Origin: Cinclus cinclus
Lineage: Eukaryota > Chordata > Aves > Passeriformes > Cinclidae
DNA: 64,000 bases
Assembly: GCF_963662255.1 (NCBI RefSeq)
Contig: NC_085051.1
Location: 54,351,101-54,415,100 of the forward strand
Direction of reading: 5' to 3'
Shown here: one piece after another, positions 41,690 to 52,189 of the stretch
How positions within the stretch are numbered: position 1 is the stretch's first letter
How the letters are laid out: each line of letters begins with the position of its first letter
The notes under the pieces: generated by a model
What the model was told of the DNA's origin: nothing
Seen by the model: only the letters and a program-made list of their open reading frames with translations
The model's database searches: none
Translations under genes and position numbers: made by a program

Positions 41690-42175
41690 AGAAAACAGTC
41701 CCAAAAAAAGCATCTGGGCAGGGAGAGGTGGGAGGGAGGCACATGCCCATACCCACCGTCACCAGGCTGCCTGAAAAGAGAACTAATATCATTTGTGTGG
41801 GATTTTCCTCCCCCTCCCACAGATCAAAAGGACAGCAGCAATGCAATCTGCTGTTTGTGTAGGAAATGTGTCAGAAGAAGGAAGGAGGGGATACACATGG
41901 GAACATCTGCTCTAAGAAGCCACTTGAAAATTAACCATTTAGGTCCTGATCCAGGGAGCACCTGCCTAGAGTTAAGGTTCAATGACACCAGGGTATGTTC
42001 ATGTGAAATCCTTGAGGACAGTAAGGGTGATGAGCAGCTCTTCCTCAGGGCTAATGTTGGCAGAGTGGAGCCCTTCGTGGTGCTGCTGGGCAGGTACATG
42101 CAGGCTCACTCTGATGGCTCTGCTGAAGATGTTTGGGAAGAGCTGTGGCTGGACAGAGTTCTGCGTCTCCACTGA
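41690..42175 (+). pseudogene. BED-type zinc-finger coding remnant (or unannotated exon), ZBED-like
   Basis: This plus frame is open from 41690 to the stop at 42175. It contains one BED finger at about 41786-41940. It starts with the aromatic entry 'FVWDF', followed 17 residues after the Trp by 'CCLC' (Cys-x2-Cys), then 'VRRRKEG', 'GTSALRSHLKINH' (Leu-x2-His-x4-His). BED fingers bind DNA and occur in hAT transposases and in proteins domesticated from them. From memory, ZBED2 and ZBED3 have very similar wording (CRLC...GTSALWRHL). No in-frame ATG precedes the finger. A strong acceptor-like tract ends in AG at 41822, in the middle of the domain. A GTATGT donor-like site follows at 41992. The rest of the frame matches no transposase or ZBED tail I know. 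A decayed copy is the more likely reading; a real exon with upstream coding exons is possible. Confidence 0.5.
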
Positions 42176-42699
42176 GGCACACCTGGACAAGGTTTGCAAT
42201 GTGGTTCCCTGAGTCACTGGTGCCAGGGAAGACAGGACTTTTTATCTCATTTGTCTGTCAGTCTTTAAGCACCAAACTCCTCCCTTCTACTGCTCTACTT
42301 GTTCTCTCCCTCTTTCTGCATCAGCTGGGCCTGACAGCCCACAGAAGAAGCAGAAAATTAAAGGTGGGAGCAGCGCATCTGTCTGTGACTAGTACAAGTT
42401 CCCTGATCATTCACAGCCACCCCTTGTGACCTTTGCACAAAAAACTTGTCACTGGAATAAAGAATTTGCTGACCTGGCCTTGTAATACTGCCACATATAA
42501 AGATAAGTACAGTGGGGAAACAGAAAAGTCAAAAAAAAAAAAAGGAAAAAGGAAAAAAAGAAAAGGTTGAATTCTTTCTTCTTTCTCCATAGAAAATTAA
42601 AAATCTCACATTGTCCCAGTGCAACAGAGTTGAGCACAAAAGGGAAAAAACAGCCCCGTGTTGTTCTAGGCCAGGTGCCAGAACAACTTTTGTGAGTTT

Positions 42700-42790
42700 G
42701 TGCTGGCAGCCGTGTCCTCCGGCCGAGGGTCCGCGCTCGCCGCCGCACGGAGCCGACACCACCGACCCTTCCTCCCAGGCCCCTGAGTCA
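42700..42790. other. small isolated CpG-rich patch
   Basis: About 70-90 bp with roughly a dozen CpGs (ccggccgagg, gtccgcgctcgccgccgca) in otherwise CpG-poor DNA, about 0.6 kb downstream of the BED-finger frame. No exon boundary or promoter motif is obvious. It could be a short promoter, part of a GC-rich exon, or the remains of an old insertion. Confidence 0.5.
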
Positions 42791-42846
42791 CCTTCCTGAC
42801 AGCCCCCCGCCACCCTGAACCTCCCAGGCACTTCGGCAGAGGTTGC

Positions 42847-42880
42847 TTTTTGTTTGTTTGTTTGTTTGTTTGTTCGTTTG
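42847..42880. repeat. (GTTT)n microsatellite
   Basis: About eight GTTT units with one variant unit (GTTC). On the minus strand this reads as an A-rich (AAAC)n tract; a retrotransposed tail is possible but no element body was recognised beside it. Confidence 0.85.
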
Positions 42881-43877
42881 TCTGGTGTGTCCTGTAAGAC
42901 GTGTCCCATGACTGTCATTTACTGCCCAGCGTGGCATACGAAAGACGGCCCCCTCTGTGAAAACGTCAACCTTAACCCGGTTTTGGACACAGTCCAACAA
43001 ATCCTTACCCAGAAAAACACTTTTACACAAGTATTTAACTCAACAGGAATCCTTGCATGAATAAAGGATTGTGGGATTTAGCCTTTACCCATCTTATTTT
43101 TCCAGTAAGTAAAATCTACTTTTTTTGCCATATTTATCCTTTCATTGTTCCTTGGTGTTTGCTTATTTCCCCAGAGTTCCCTGTGATTCCAAACATCATT
43201 AACCTTGCAATTCCTTTCTTTCTCATCTCTGCTCTATATAAATTTTGCTACATTTGCTCACCTGACCTATATACATGAATCAAATGGCCAATCTGATCTC
43301 CAAATGAGGAGAGAGAAATTGTTTGAATTTCAGTTTCTGTATCAGAGCTAATTGTCTCAGTATTGACTCCACATCAAATGCAGTGCTGGAAGAGCTGGGG
43401 GAATTCAGGTAACTCTCAATAACCAAATAAAAAAAAAAAAGTCCTCTTTAATTGAATTTTTGTTAGAACTGATCTTAAAAAGACCTCTGCTTTCCCTTTC
43501 TGTTCCTGCCTTCTTAGGAGTCTGGTCTAAATGTATGTAGTCACAAATCCTCTCCCATATTCATCACTAAGATGCAGCAGAGAGCCTGAGAGTATCCTGA
43601 TTACAAAGGTGTAGTTTGAACGTTGCTCTGGACTAGAGCTGGAAGCTATCTCTAACTTCACTCGACTGAAAATAAGTACTTAGCCTTTTGGACTATGGAA
43701 TTAAAGGCAGGCATGAGCAGCAAGAAGCACATCACACCATGTACACTGCTGGCTACAAAAACCTTGGGTCCTACAGTCACCCCAGCCCAATGGACCCCCT
43801 AGGCACATCATCAAGTCTGGGTCATGAAGGTCAGACAAAAAAGGGAGACATAAAAACCACAGGGTTTTGACCCACTG

Positions 43878-44321
43878 TTACTTCTTCTGCAACACTCCCA
43901 GTCCATTTAGTTTTACTTTTAGTTTGGCTCCTTCTTTGTCTTCTGCAAAGGAGCCTTTCATTGTTGTGCCAGCTTCTACAAAACCCCTTTGTCTACGAAC
44001 AGTCACCAGCACCATTTCCAGGACAGTGCTCCATTCATCCCGCTCTGCTGTGACCAGGTGACATCCTACCAGCGACACCCACAGGTCCCCGGCAGGTGAT
44101 CACCGTTCCAGGTTGTTCCTTTCACTTATTAACCGATATGGGCTGGCCTCCAGGCTAAGTGTGGTGCTGAGTGTCTTTTGCTCTTTAGCAAGTGTCACCA
44201 GGTTCACCAGATCGACTGACACCTTGCAAAAGCATCGGGAGTACAGCTCAATGAGCCCGTATTTTTTCTTTCCAAAGGCTTTGTACATTTTCTGACATTC
44301 CTCTTTATTTCCAGGAGTAAA
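43878..44321 (-). pseudogene. unrecognised minus-strand reading frame interrupted by one TGA
   Basis: Read on the minus strand, one frame stays open from 44321 to the stop at 43878 except for a single TGA at about 44102-44100. The two halves (about 73 and 73 codons) are in the same frame. Codon choice looks coding-like, with many CTG, GTG, AAG and GAG codons. The product would be rich in Lys, Glu, Val and Leu, with segments such as 'FGKKKYGLIELYSRCF' and 'EWSTVLEMVLVTVRRQRGF'. An acceptor-like AG immediately precedes the first codon. I do not recognise the family. The opposite strand also has a frame broken once in the same area, as expected if the codon positions mirror each other. It may be a decayed retrocopy or exon, or chance. 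Confidence 0.35.
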
Positions 44322-46505
44322 CTACTGAAATCATTCTCCTCACTGGGTGCAGGTGGAGCTCAGGCTGGTCACTCAGGCTTGTGTTGCAAGAGGAACTCGA
44401 TGATGTGATAGCCTGGATCTCAGAATGCAGCCTGAACTTCCTAATGCAGTGAAGTCTGTTGCTTTGTTGTGAAGCCAAGATGCAGGAGCAAAGTGTTGAG
44501 TGCACAAGAACAGGCTCTGAAATCAAAACTCTTCCATAGGCAGGGGGTCTACCTGCAGCTAAATTCAAACTTACTCAGGTTTCAGGGAGTTTATTCCCCC
44601 TCACTGCACCTTCACCTCCATACTACGTGCTCGTCCTCCCACAGACCCAGTCGGGTGACCAGCTTCAGGTATCCAACTCTGCAGCCACATTCTGCTTAAT
44701 GTTATTCACATCTTTTGGTGATTCATTAAAGCAGGACTTACACAGAAAGTCTAATTAAGACTGAAGTCCCACATTCATTTCCAGAGCAATAAAAGGCAAG
44801 TTATGTAAACTCACAGCAAGTAATTCTTCTTTTACCAGAAGGGCAACATAAGAGCATAAAACGCATCCATAGGCAAAACAGTAAAAGAGGGAGTGAAGGT
44901 TCTGGCAGACAGTATGCAACAGAAGGAAGTCTAGAAAGACATTTTTATTTGCATTTCTTACATGACATTCTCTGGACTTCCCCTCCACCTGGAATACATC
45001 AGAGGGGAGTGGAGGAACCAGTGTGATGGCTACTGTACAGCCTTGAGACAAAAGTAGCTCATTTTGACTAGAAAAATGGCCTGTCTTGCTCTCCTCATCC
45101 TCAGCCTCCCATTTCTCTCTCCATACCTGGGGCTGGGCTGCTCTCAGAGGCACGGGTTTGGAATTCAGGCTCCCAAAGGAGTCAAGCAGAGACAACCCAA
45201 TGAACACAGCTTCTCTGAGCTCAGAGCTCCCTAAGTCACCCCAAAATCCTTCCTATGCAGTGTCACTAAAATCTTCATCCCAGCTCTTCTGACTACATTG
45301 TGAGCAACATCAAGGCAAGGTTGAGGCATGGCAAAGAGCAAGACTTGCCTCTGCTGAAGGGGCCAGCACAAAAAGGATACGAAGGTGAGGGATGAGGAAA
45401 ACATCCTGGGAGGGTAAGGAATAGGGTAAGAAGATGATGTCAGTGTGAGCACTCCAAGTTACAGAAGGTCTTGGAGGTGGGAAAAGGCAGCTTGGTTTTG
45501 ATTCAGTACCTGACAAAAGGATAAAGGAATAGCAGAGGTGATTGCTGCAGCTATGGGGATGTGTTTGGGAGGGCAGGAGTGGATATCACTGAGGCCACCA
45601 ACAGTGGCAGATATTGCAGCAGTGACAGTCTGAACTGTGTAACATGGGGAGGTTTTAGTATGGGCAGTGGAGAAAAGTGAGATGTTTGGGATTTTCTTAT
45701 TTTAACAGGCATCCAGGATAACTGTTTGTTTGTACTCAGGCCAGGTTGATTTGGAAACCCCATGGAAAAGTAAAAGAGAAGACTGATATTATATATCCCA
45801 CATGTGAGAAAAAACAGAGTCTTTTATGCCCTGAGATTGCTGATTTATCTAATGAGGAACCCAACACTTGTTCTAAGAACATGTTCAGCCAACCCCACAA
45901 GTCCCAGGAGAGGAATGGATCTTGCTTAAGAGGCCTTTTTCAGATAGTGGGATAAATATGCCAGATTTCTGCCTTACAAAGCTCAGGGCAGTAGTTGGAG
46001 GTAATATTGATTTGTCCTGGGATGAAGTGTTTTCTGAGGAACAGCTGCAGAAGTTGTATGAGAACATCTTTAGAACGAAGCTCTTTATTCTAGGTTATAT
46101 TTTTTGCTTAGCAAGTATTTTCATCCTGAGATTTTCCAGTCCTAATCTAGCAAAACACTTCTGCAGCATTAAGATCTCTTCTGGGAGTTACCAAAATAAA
46201 GTGCATTGTTAACACAGTGCATTATTTGCTTACAAATAGAGCAATGCCAATTAAATTCTCTCCTTTAATAAGATATTAGTAACTCTACACTGGACCCTTA
46301 CTGAGGATACAGCAGCTCCTGGTTTAAGAACTTTTGTCTGGGTCTGATAAATTTTATGTCTGGTCCCAAAGCAGAGACCACTTTTGTCTCTTACTGCCCA
46401 CTGGTACTTATGGCCTTTCACTGTCCTCCTCTTTATATCTTGCTACAAACTTCTATATACCTGTTATTTTATAATATGGGTTCTCAGGTTCCTTCCTGGG
46501 AAAAA

Positions 46506-46560
<55 letters not shown>

Positions 46561-49500
46561 AATATTAAAAAGGAAGGAACATGCTTAATTGTATTTGAAT
46601 TTTAAAACTAATTTGGCAAAGAAAACCCAAGAAATGCTAAAAAACAGCTTCCAGGGTGATGAACAAGAGTGAAAGAGGAAAAAAAACTCTGAAAGAAGAG
46701 TGTGCCTTGTCAATGCCATGTAAATTTCCTTCACCCTTGCAAAGCAAGAAGCATGCTCTCTTTACTGAAAAAGCACTGGCTTTATAAAGGTTGAAAAGGT
46801 ACCTTCATTTCTAGAAAAACAGAACACAGCAGACTGTAAAAAGAAGACAAAAAAAACCCCTCAAAACCAACCAGAAGTTAAGGGTTAGACAAGCTGAGTG
46901 AAACTATGGAAAATTAATAACTGAGTGAAAACTGCCTCCCAGATGCTGACAGAGGAGCCAAGGTTACAGGTGTGATATTAAATGCCTGGCTAGGTGAGAC
47001 AGGGATGTTGCAAGCTCTCACTGCAGAGTCGAATGTGACCTGTGCCAGTGGTACCTCTGCAGAGTCCTTTTGGTTTTCAATGTGTGTTGCTAGATTGATG
47101 CAGCCTTATTGACAGCCACGTTATGGCAAATAGAACAATATGTAATTTATACATGCAGCTTAGTGCCACCAGCCTCTCCATTTGATAGGATGATTTGACA
47201 GTGGCCCTGGCTGCTCCAATATATACTCACAAATACTGCAGCACACGCAGGGTCTCGTTATCGGGGAGAAATCAGCAGGACAGCCATAAAACAAATACAA
47301 CTCACATAAGCACACTGCTGAGGAGACTGTCTGCAATATATGCTCTGATTAATGTCTGGAATGGCAGCAGTGCAAGTTAATGCTTTCTGGAGCCTTGGAT
47401 GACATGCTTGAAAAGATCTTCGGGAAAGTCGTGTCCACTTTTATGACTTGACTGCAAACTGAACAACCCCCCAAACACTGACCTTGGATTTGACTGCAGG
47501 GTAAGTGCTGGAGGAGATTGCTAATTGGGGAAGTCCCGTGGATGCCAAGGGCAGCTCCTTGTCTTACTACCACCAGCTCCGCATCATTTGGGGTTAAATT
47601 CCCCCCCTGTTTCACAGGAGGGAATGAAGCATTCAGTTCTTCGAATGCTCACTGCTGTCTGCAAGGGATAAAACAGCCTTTGAAAAAATTTGGAAGAACT
47701 TCTGCAAATAAACCTCACTATGACCAGTGCACTTAAAAATAGCTTCAATTCTGCAAGTATTAGTCTCAGTCCCTGACTCCCCCTCTGAAATGCAACTGGA
47801 CTATCACAAAGATGTCCTATTAAAAAAAAAAAAGAAAAAAAGAACATAAAAGCACTGAAATCATGTAGAAACAAACACAAAGAGGTTTCTGCCCAACGCG
47901 GTGAGAGAGAAAACAATTAAATCGCATGAAAAACCTGTTGCTACCACTTCTGCATCTGGCCAACAAAGAGGGCTAGAGAGGCCCCACTCAGTAAATACCT
48001 GCTCTTGTTGGATCAAAGAGGCAAGAATGGAAGCGAGTCCTCAGGCTTTATGGACCTGATCCAGTTGGTTTTTCTACTAATTTCTGTGGGCTTTGGCTGG
48101 CATCCAGGCAGCAAAAACAACCAGGAGCAGGGCTAGCCTTGCCTGGCAAGTGGAAGCCCTGCCAGCACCACTGATTTCTACTCTCTCTGCCCTATAGCCA
48201 GGCTTTCTGCTCAATTCTGGAAAGCTCCAAAGGCAGCAAAAGGCTTGTTGGAGCCCAGAAGGGTTTTAGCCAGACCCAGGAATGCACACAGCTGCACAAG
48301 GATGCCCATCACGGTCACTCCCAACAGCTTCCATCAGCCCCCATCCATATTCAGCCATCCTGATGTTTGGTGGCACAGTGGCTGCGATCTCCTCTGAGCA
48401 CAGGAACCAGTCACAAAGCTCTGTATTGGCCAAGCAGCTCTGCCTGGCTCTGCTCCATTGAGGAAGGACTGAAAACAGAGCCTTCTCTGGTGGGAGGGGA
48501 GCCCTCAGCCAGAGAAGGGCTCAGAGGCCAGGGTGAGGAAAGCAGATAGTTTGCTCACCCTGTCATGCTCTCAGGAGGGCTGTCAGAAACACAGGAGCTC
48601 TTGGAATAAAGTTTCTGGGGCAGTTCTTCCTGTTGCCTTGCTTCCAGTAATGACTTTGTGCTTGTTTACATTAGCGAGTTGTACTACCAGTATTTTATAC
48701 AACCGTAGCTAAATCAGTACAACACCTGTATTGTACCCAGCACTGTCTTGGTGTGAAGGTGAGTATAGTAATTCTGAATCCTGAAAAAGCAAGCCAGCAA
48801 CATGCCAAATGGATACTTAGAGGAAATGGGATTGCTGTTGTATTTTCTGACACTTCAAACTCAATAATGACCACAGACTTACTGGGAAATTGTAATTGTC
48901 TCTCTAAAAATAAGACACTGCCAAATTGTAGACAATTATACCTAGCTTAAAGCACCCAAGTAGGAATTAAAACCTTGGTTCTTTTTGTAATCTTGTTTTT
49001 GCTCAATTTATTTATTAAAGGGGAGAGGGTAACACAAATTATTACTTACACCAAACAAGGTATTTCTGCCAAGAAGCCTAATTCATACGAGTACAAAATT
49101 CTTCATAACATCTCCAATGTACAAAGAAACACAACTCCACAACTTAGCAAATCCACACAGTAACTTCATGGAGATTGCACTTGCACTTGGGGGAAGAAAT
49201 TGCTCCACTTGTGGTAGAGCCTGTGCAGGCCATAACTGCAGGATGACACCATCTGTAAAAGGACAGAGCTCCCCAGTCCTGTCTGCCATGGTGGACAAAT
49301 AGATAATGCTCTCAGCTTTACTGAATGGTGACAGATTTAACCCCAGGACCTTTAACTCTTTCACTGGAGCTGGGCACCTCCACATTCTGGGCTGGGGTTT
49401 TCCAGTTTGAACCTTAAAGCTGACAGCATTACCAAATACCGTTACTCTGAGAGGGGCTTTGTGACAACACAATCATTAATGCTCAAACCCACCCAAATAT

Positions 49501-49700
49501 CCTGGCATCCAATGGAGTTCAACAGTTGAAGCTCGTGGCAGAAAAGTGATGTTGGTGAGGCAGACCCCAGCTTCTGTGACAAAGAGCCTTAATATATCAG
49601 AGACCCAAATTAAGTTAGTTTAAATCCAAAATAAAGCCGATGTTTTAAGGTGCTAACGATACTATTGTAGAAAAATGTGGGGGGAATTAATAAAAAGTCG
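44322..49700. other. intergenic region upstream of ZBTB42
   Basis: No gene is supported. The stretch holds the (AAAT)n microsatellite and short frames without family resemblance. A + strand frame at 45922-46212 has a mildly coding-like first part following a 'cctttttcag' acceptor-like site (see findings). Confidence 0.55.
46502..46562. repeat. (AAAT)n microsatellite
   Basis: About fifteen nearly perfect AAAT units, about 60 bp, the longest simple repeat in the window and likely polymorphic in length. Confidence 0.95.
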
Positions 49701-50480
49701 CTATTTCGCAGATATTACAATTTAGGCAAGGCAACAGAGGAAGGAAAGGGAAAGGAGTTTCCCTGCTGTACTTGTTGGAGGCTAAAGCACAGACTGGAGA
49801 CTCCAGCTGGCACCACGCAGAGCGTTCGCAGGGGAGCTCTGAAGTGTCCCCGGTGCTCCGCTACTTCTCCACTCCCCCTTACCCTCCAGCACTCTCATAT
49901 TCATCCCTCAAAAATCTCAACATCCACCTCGACCCGGAGCCTCAATCCACAGCCGCCTGCCTCCCGTCTCGGCGCTGCTGCAGCCCCGAGGCTCCGGGAC
50001 AAGCCCGAGCAGCGACATCCCGGGCGGCTTCCAGCGGGGCCGGAGCGGCACCGGGGCTCCGGCAGCCGCAGCTTCCCAGCGGGTTTCGGCGGCGCCTGCC
50101 GGGTCCGACCTGGGTGGGAATCCCGGCGGGAACCCCGCTCCTCGCAGGGCGCTCACTTTTGATGCGATTACAGCTAATTAAAATTTAAAATTCAAATCAG
50201 CTATCGGAAAGGTCATCCTGAAAAATCCGTCGGCATTTGGTATTTATCAGCTGGCGCGCAACTACAGATAAACCCGGGGGGTGCGTGTGCGCGGAGGGAA
50301 GCGCCGCGCCCCTCTCCTCATCCCCCGGCGCAGCTCCCGCGGCCGCGCTGCCCCGGCCCCGGCTCCGCGGCACGTCGGGCTGCAGCGGGCGGGCGCGCCC
50401 TGTCCGCGGCGGCGCAGCGGAGTTGGGAGCGGGACGGCAGCGCTGCCAATGCAGCGGCCGGGAGGGGAGGGCGGCAGCGG

Positions 50481-50519
50481 CAGGAGGAGGAGGAGGAAGA
50501 GGAGGAGGAGGCGAGGGGG
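50481..50519. repeat. (GGA)n / GAGGAG purine tract
   Basis: A polypurine stretch of GGA and GAA units within the ZBTB42 CpG island. It could adopt non-B structure, and is a possible hotspot for length change. Confidence 0.8.
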
Positions 50520-50585
50520 AGGGCACAGCCGGCAGCGCGCACCGGCCGGCGGCGGCGGGGCTGGCCGGGGTGGCGGGGCCATTGT

Positions 50586-50765
50586 GTGCTCCAGACGGGG
50601 ACACGGCCGCTCGCTACCGCACCCGCGGCTCGCGGCAGCGAAAGTATCGCGAGAGCGGCCGGGGAACAACCTGCTCCGCCACAGCCCCGCGCCGCGCCCG
50701 CGGAGCGCCCGCGCCGCCGCCGCCGCGCACATGCGGACGCCGAGCGCCGCCGCCGCCGCCCGCCG
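50586..50765 (+). other. ZBTB42: ZBTB42 candidate non-coding first exon A (3' boundary supported)
   Basis: The exon end at 50765 is followed by GTGAGT, an excellent donor. The left boundary is arbitrary. A short upstream ORF starts at the ATG at 50731; if spliced to the coding exon at 52190 it would stop within a few codons of the junction, so it would be a uORF. A different upstream frame, starting at 50237, would be in frame with the ZBTB42 coding exon (see findings). Confidence 0.5.
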
Positions 50766-51109
50766 GTGAGTAACGAGGGGAGACCCGCGGAGCGGCGGAA
50801 CGCGGGGGGAGCTCGCGGCCACGCCACACCCCACCCCGGCGGGGGAAAGTCCTCCCCGCAAAGTTGGGGATCGCGGCTGTGCGGGGGGTGGGGAGATCCC
50901 AAAAGCGGCTCCGCGGTGCTTTCCCCCCCCCCCCCCCCAGCGCTGCGCGGAGCCGGGCACCGGCGAAGGTCACCGCGGCGGGCTGCGGGGAGCAACTTTG
51001 CGGCGGGAGGTGGGGTCCGGGCTGGGGGCTGGTGGGGGCGAGAGTGTTGGGGCGGGGGGAGGGGGGGGGGGGCGGGCTCGGGGCAAGTTTGTGGGATTTA
51101 ATCGCGGGC

Positions 51110-51116
51110 TATAAAT
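51110..51116 (+). promoter_or_regulatory. ZBTB42: TATA-like box upstream of candidate first exon B
   Basis: TATAAAT sits at the 3' edge of the GC-rich block, and a second AT-rich site (tttaaaagg) follows about 20 bp later. A start about 30 bp downstream, near 51140, would give a first exon of about 300 bp ending at the donor at 51444. Confidence 0.4.
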
Positions 51117-51139
51117 GGGGCTGCTGGAACTTTAAAAGG

Positions 51140-51444
51140 CAGCAAGCTGTGGTTGGCTGGTAGCGAGATTTGGAGTAACATATGGCATTAAAAGGCGCAC
51201 AGCTGGAGGTAGCATTTCCATCGCAGTGAAGTCAGAGCAGCTGACTCTCCAGCTTGCGGTGTAATTAGCAAACCGAGCACTCCTCCTTCCCTCCCTCCTC
51301 CTCCCTCCCGCCTGCCTCTCTCTCTCTCTCCCTCTCCCCCTCCCTCTCCCTCCCTCCCGCCGCGCCTCGGTCGCACTCGCACCGCGCTCCCTCCTGCCCG
51401 CCCGGCTCCGCGCCCGCGGCCGGCCCCGCCGCGCCCCGCGCAAG
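51140..51444 (+). other. ZBTB42: ZBTB42 candidate non-coding first exon B
   Basis: The right boundary is the strong donor 'CAAG|GTAAGC' at 51444/51445. The left boundary is inferred from the TATA-like box. The exon contains E-box-like CAGCTG motifs and a long TC/CCCT pyrimidine tract (51283-51362). The only ATG seen in it (51182) is not in frame with the coding exon, so this exon would be purely 5'UTR. A non-coding first exon followed by a single coding exon is the known layout of ZBTB42. Confidence 0.55.
51283..51362. repeat. pyrimidine-rich TC/CCCT low-complexity tract
   Basis: About 80 bp of C and T with a core (TC)n near 51319-51330. It would lie in the 5'UTR of a transcript starting near 51140. 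Confidence 0.8.
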
Positions 51445-52189
51445 GTAAGCGCCCGGCCGCGACACGCAGCCGGCTGCAGCCTCAGTCCTGCTCTCCCGCC
51501 GGCCTTCCGCCGCTAATTTTCCTCCTTGCCTTTTAATAACTTCAAGGGAAACTTTTTCTTCCCTCTTCCCCCCCCCCCCCCCCCGCCACTTTCCCACAAC
51601 CCCCCCGCCCTTTTCGCGTGCGGGGGCCGGGGCCTCTCCCCGCTCTGCCCCGCGCCCCCCTCCCCGCAGAGCCGCCGCTCCCCCAGCGCCAGCCGCCGCT
51701 GTTTTTGTTGTGATTCGGCACATAACGACTGAGGATAAAGTTTAAATGTGTGTGTGTGCGTGCGTGACGCGGGGAATATGCTTTATGAAAAGATGCCCCA
51801 AGTTAGCGTTGCTGGGAAGATGGCCTGGGAGTTGATGCTTTTTTTGCTTTTGGGGGGTGTGTGCGTCCTTTCCTCTGCTTAATTTTATTAAAGTGCTTAG
51901 TGGGAGAAACAAAGGTTGGAGGGGCTGCTGCTTTACTAGCTTTTGTTTACTTACAATCAAGTTTTTCCTGTTCGGAGCAGGTGCGAAAGGATGAGAAGCA
52001 TGTTGTGTTGGGTTTTTTTTTTTTTCCTCTCCCCCCCCCCTTAATAAAACTATTACAGACAATTAACAGTAAATGTTATCTCCAAGGCTGTTTCTTTGGC
52101 TTGGGTTACCAAAAAGCCGATCTGTTTGTTACAGCTGCTAGGAGGCTTTAGTTTACAGTAGCATTCAAGTTTTTCCTGTTTTGAACAGG
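51445..52189 (+). other. ZBTB42: ZBTB42 intron before the coding exon
   Basis: The intron runs from the GTAAGC donor at 51445 to the acceptor 'tttgaacag' at 52189. It contains a C17 run (51568-51584), a T-run and C-run pair near 52016-52040, a short TG repeat near 51750, and a partial duplicate of its own 3' splice site at 51957-51980. Confidence 0.65.
51957..51994 (+). repeat. ZBTB42: partial duplicate of the ZBTB42 3' splice site (copy 1)
   Basis: The first 16 bases (tcaagtttttcctgtt) are identical to those at 52166, the AG falls at the same position, and similarity continues past the AG (gaaagga versus gaaggaa). The offset is 209 bp. Copy 1 ends in 'gagcag|gtgcg' and could act as an alternative acceptor. 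Confidence 0.8.

Larger units (their letters stand above)
49760..51740. promoter_or_regulatory. ZBTB42: CpG island / ZBTB42 promoter region
   Basis: About 2 kb of dense CpG and GC-box sequence immediately upstream of ZBTB42, interrupted at 50160-50270 by a sharply AT-rich block. It contains two good donor sites for non-coding first exons, a TATA-like box at 51110, long C and G runs, and purine/pyrimidine microsatellites. As in the AKT1 island, many long overlapping frames (up to 232 codons) are explained by base composition. The ZBTB42 start sites should lie here; their exact positions need transcript data. Confidence 0.85.

Noticed and set aside
42847..42880. (GTTT)n as the tail of a minus-strand retrotransposed gene
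   Set aside because: No body of a retrocopy could be recognised beside it, so it is listed only as a microsatellite.
49677..50162. 161-codon frame with Cys-x2-Cys pairs (CCTC, CPRC)
   Set aside because: The spacing does not form a zinc finger, no His pair follows, and it runs into the CpG island.
50262..51101. Frames of 119-232 codons on both strands in the ZBTB42 CpG island
   Set aside because: Same reason: low-complexity products, mutual overlap in most frames, no family resemblance.
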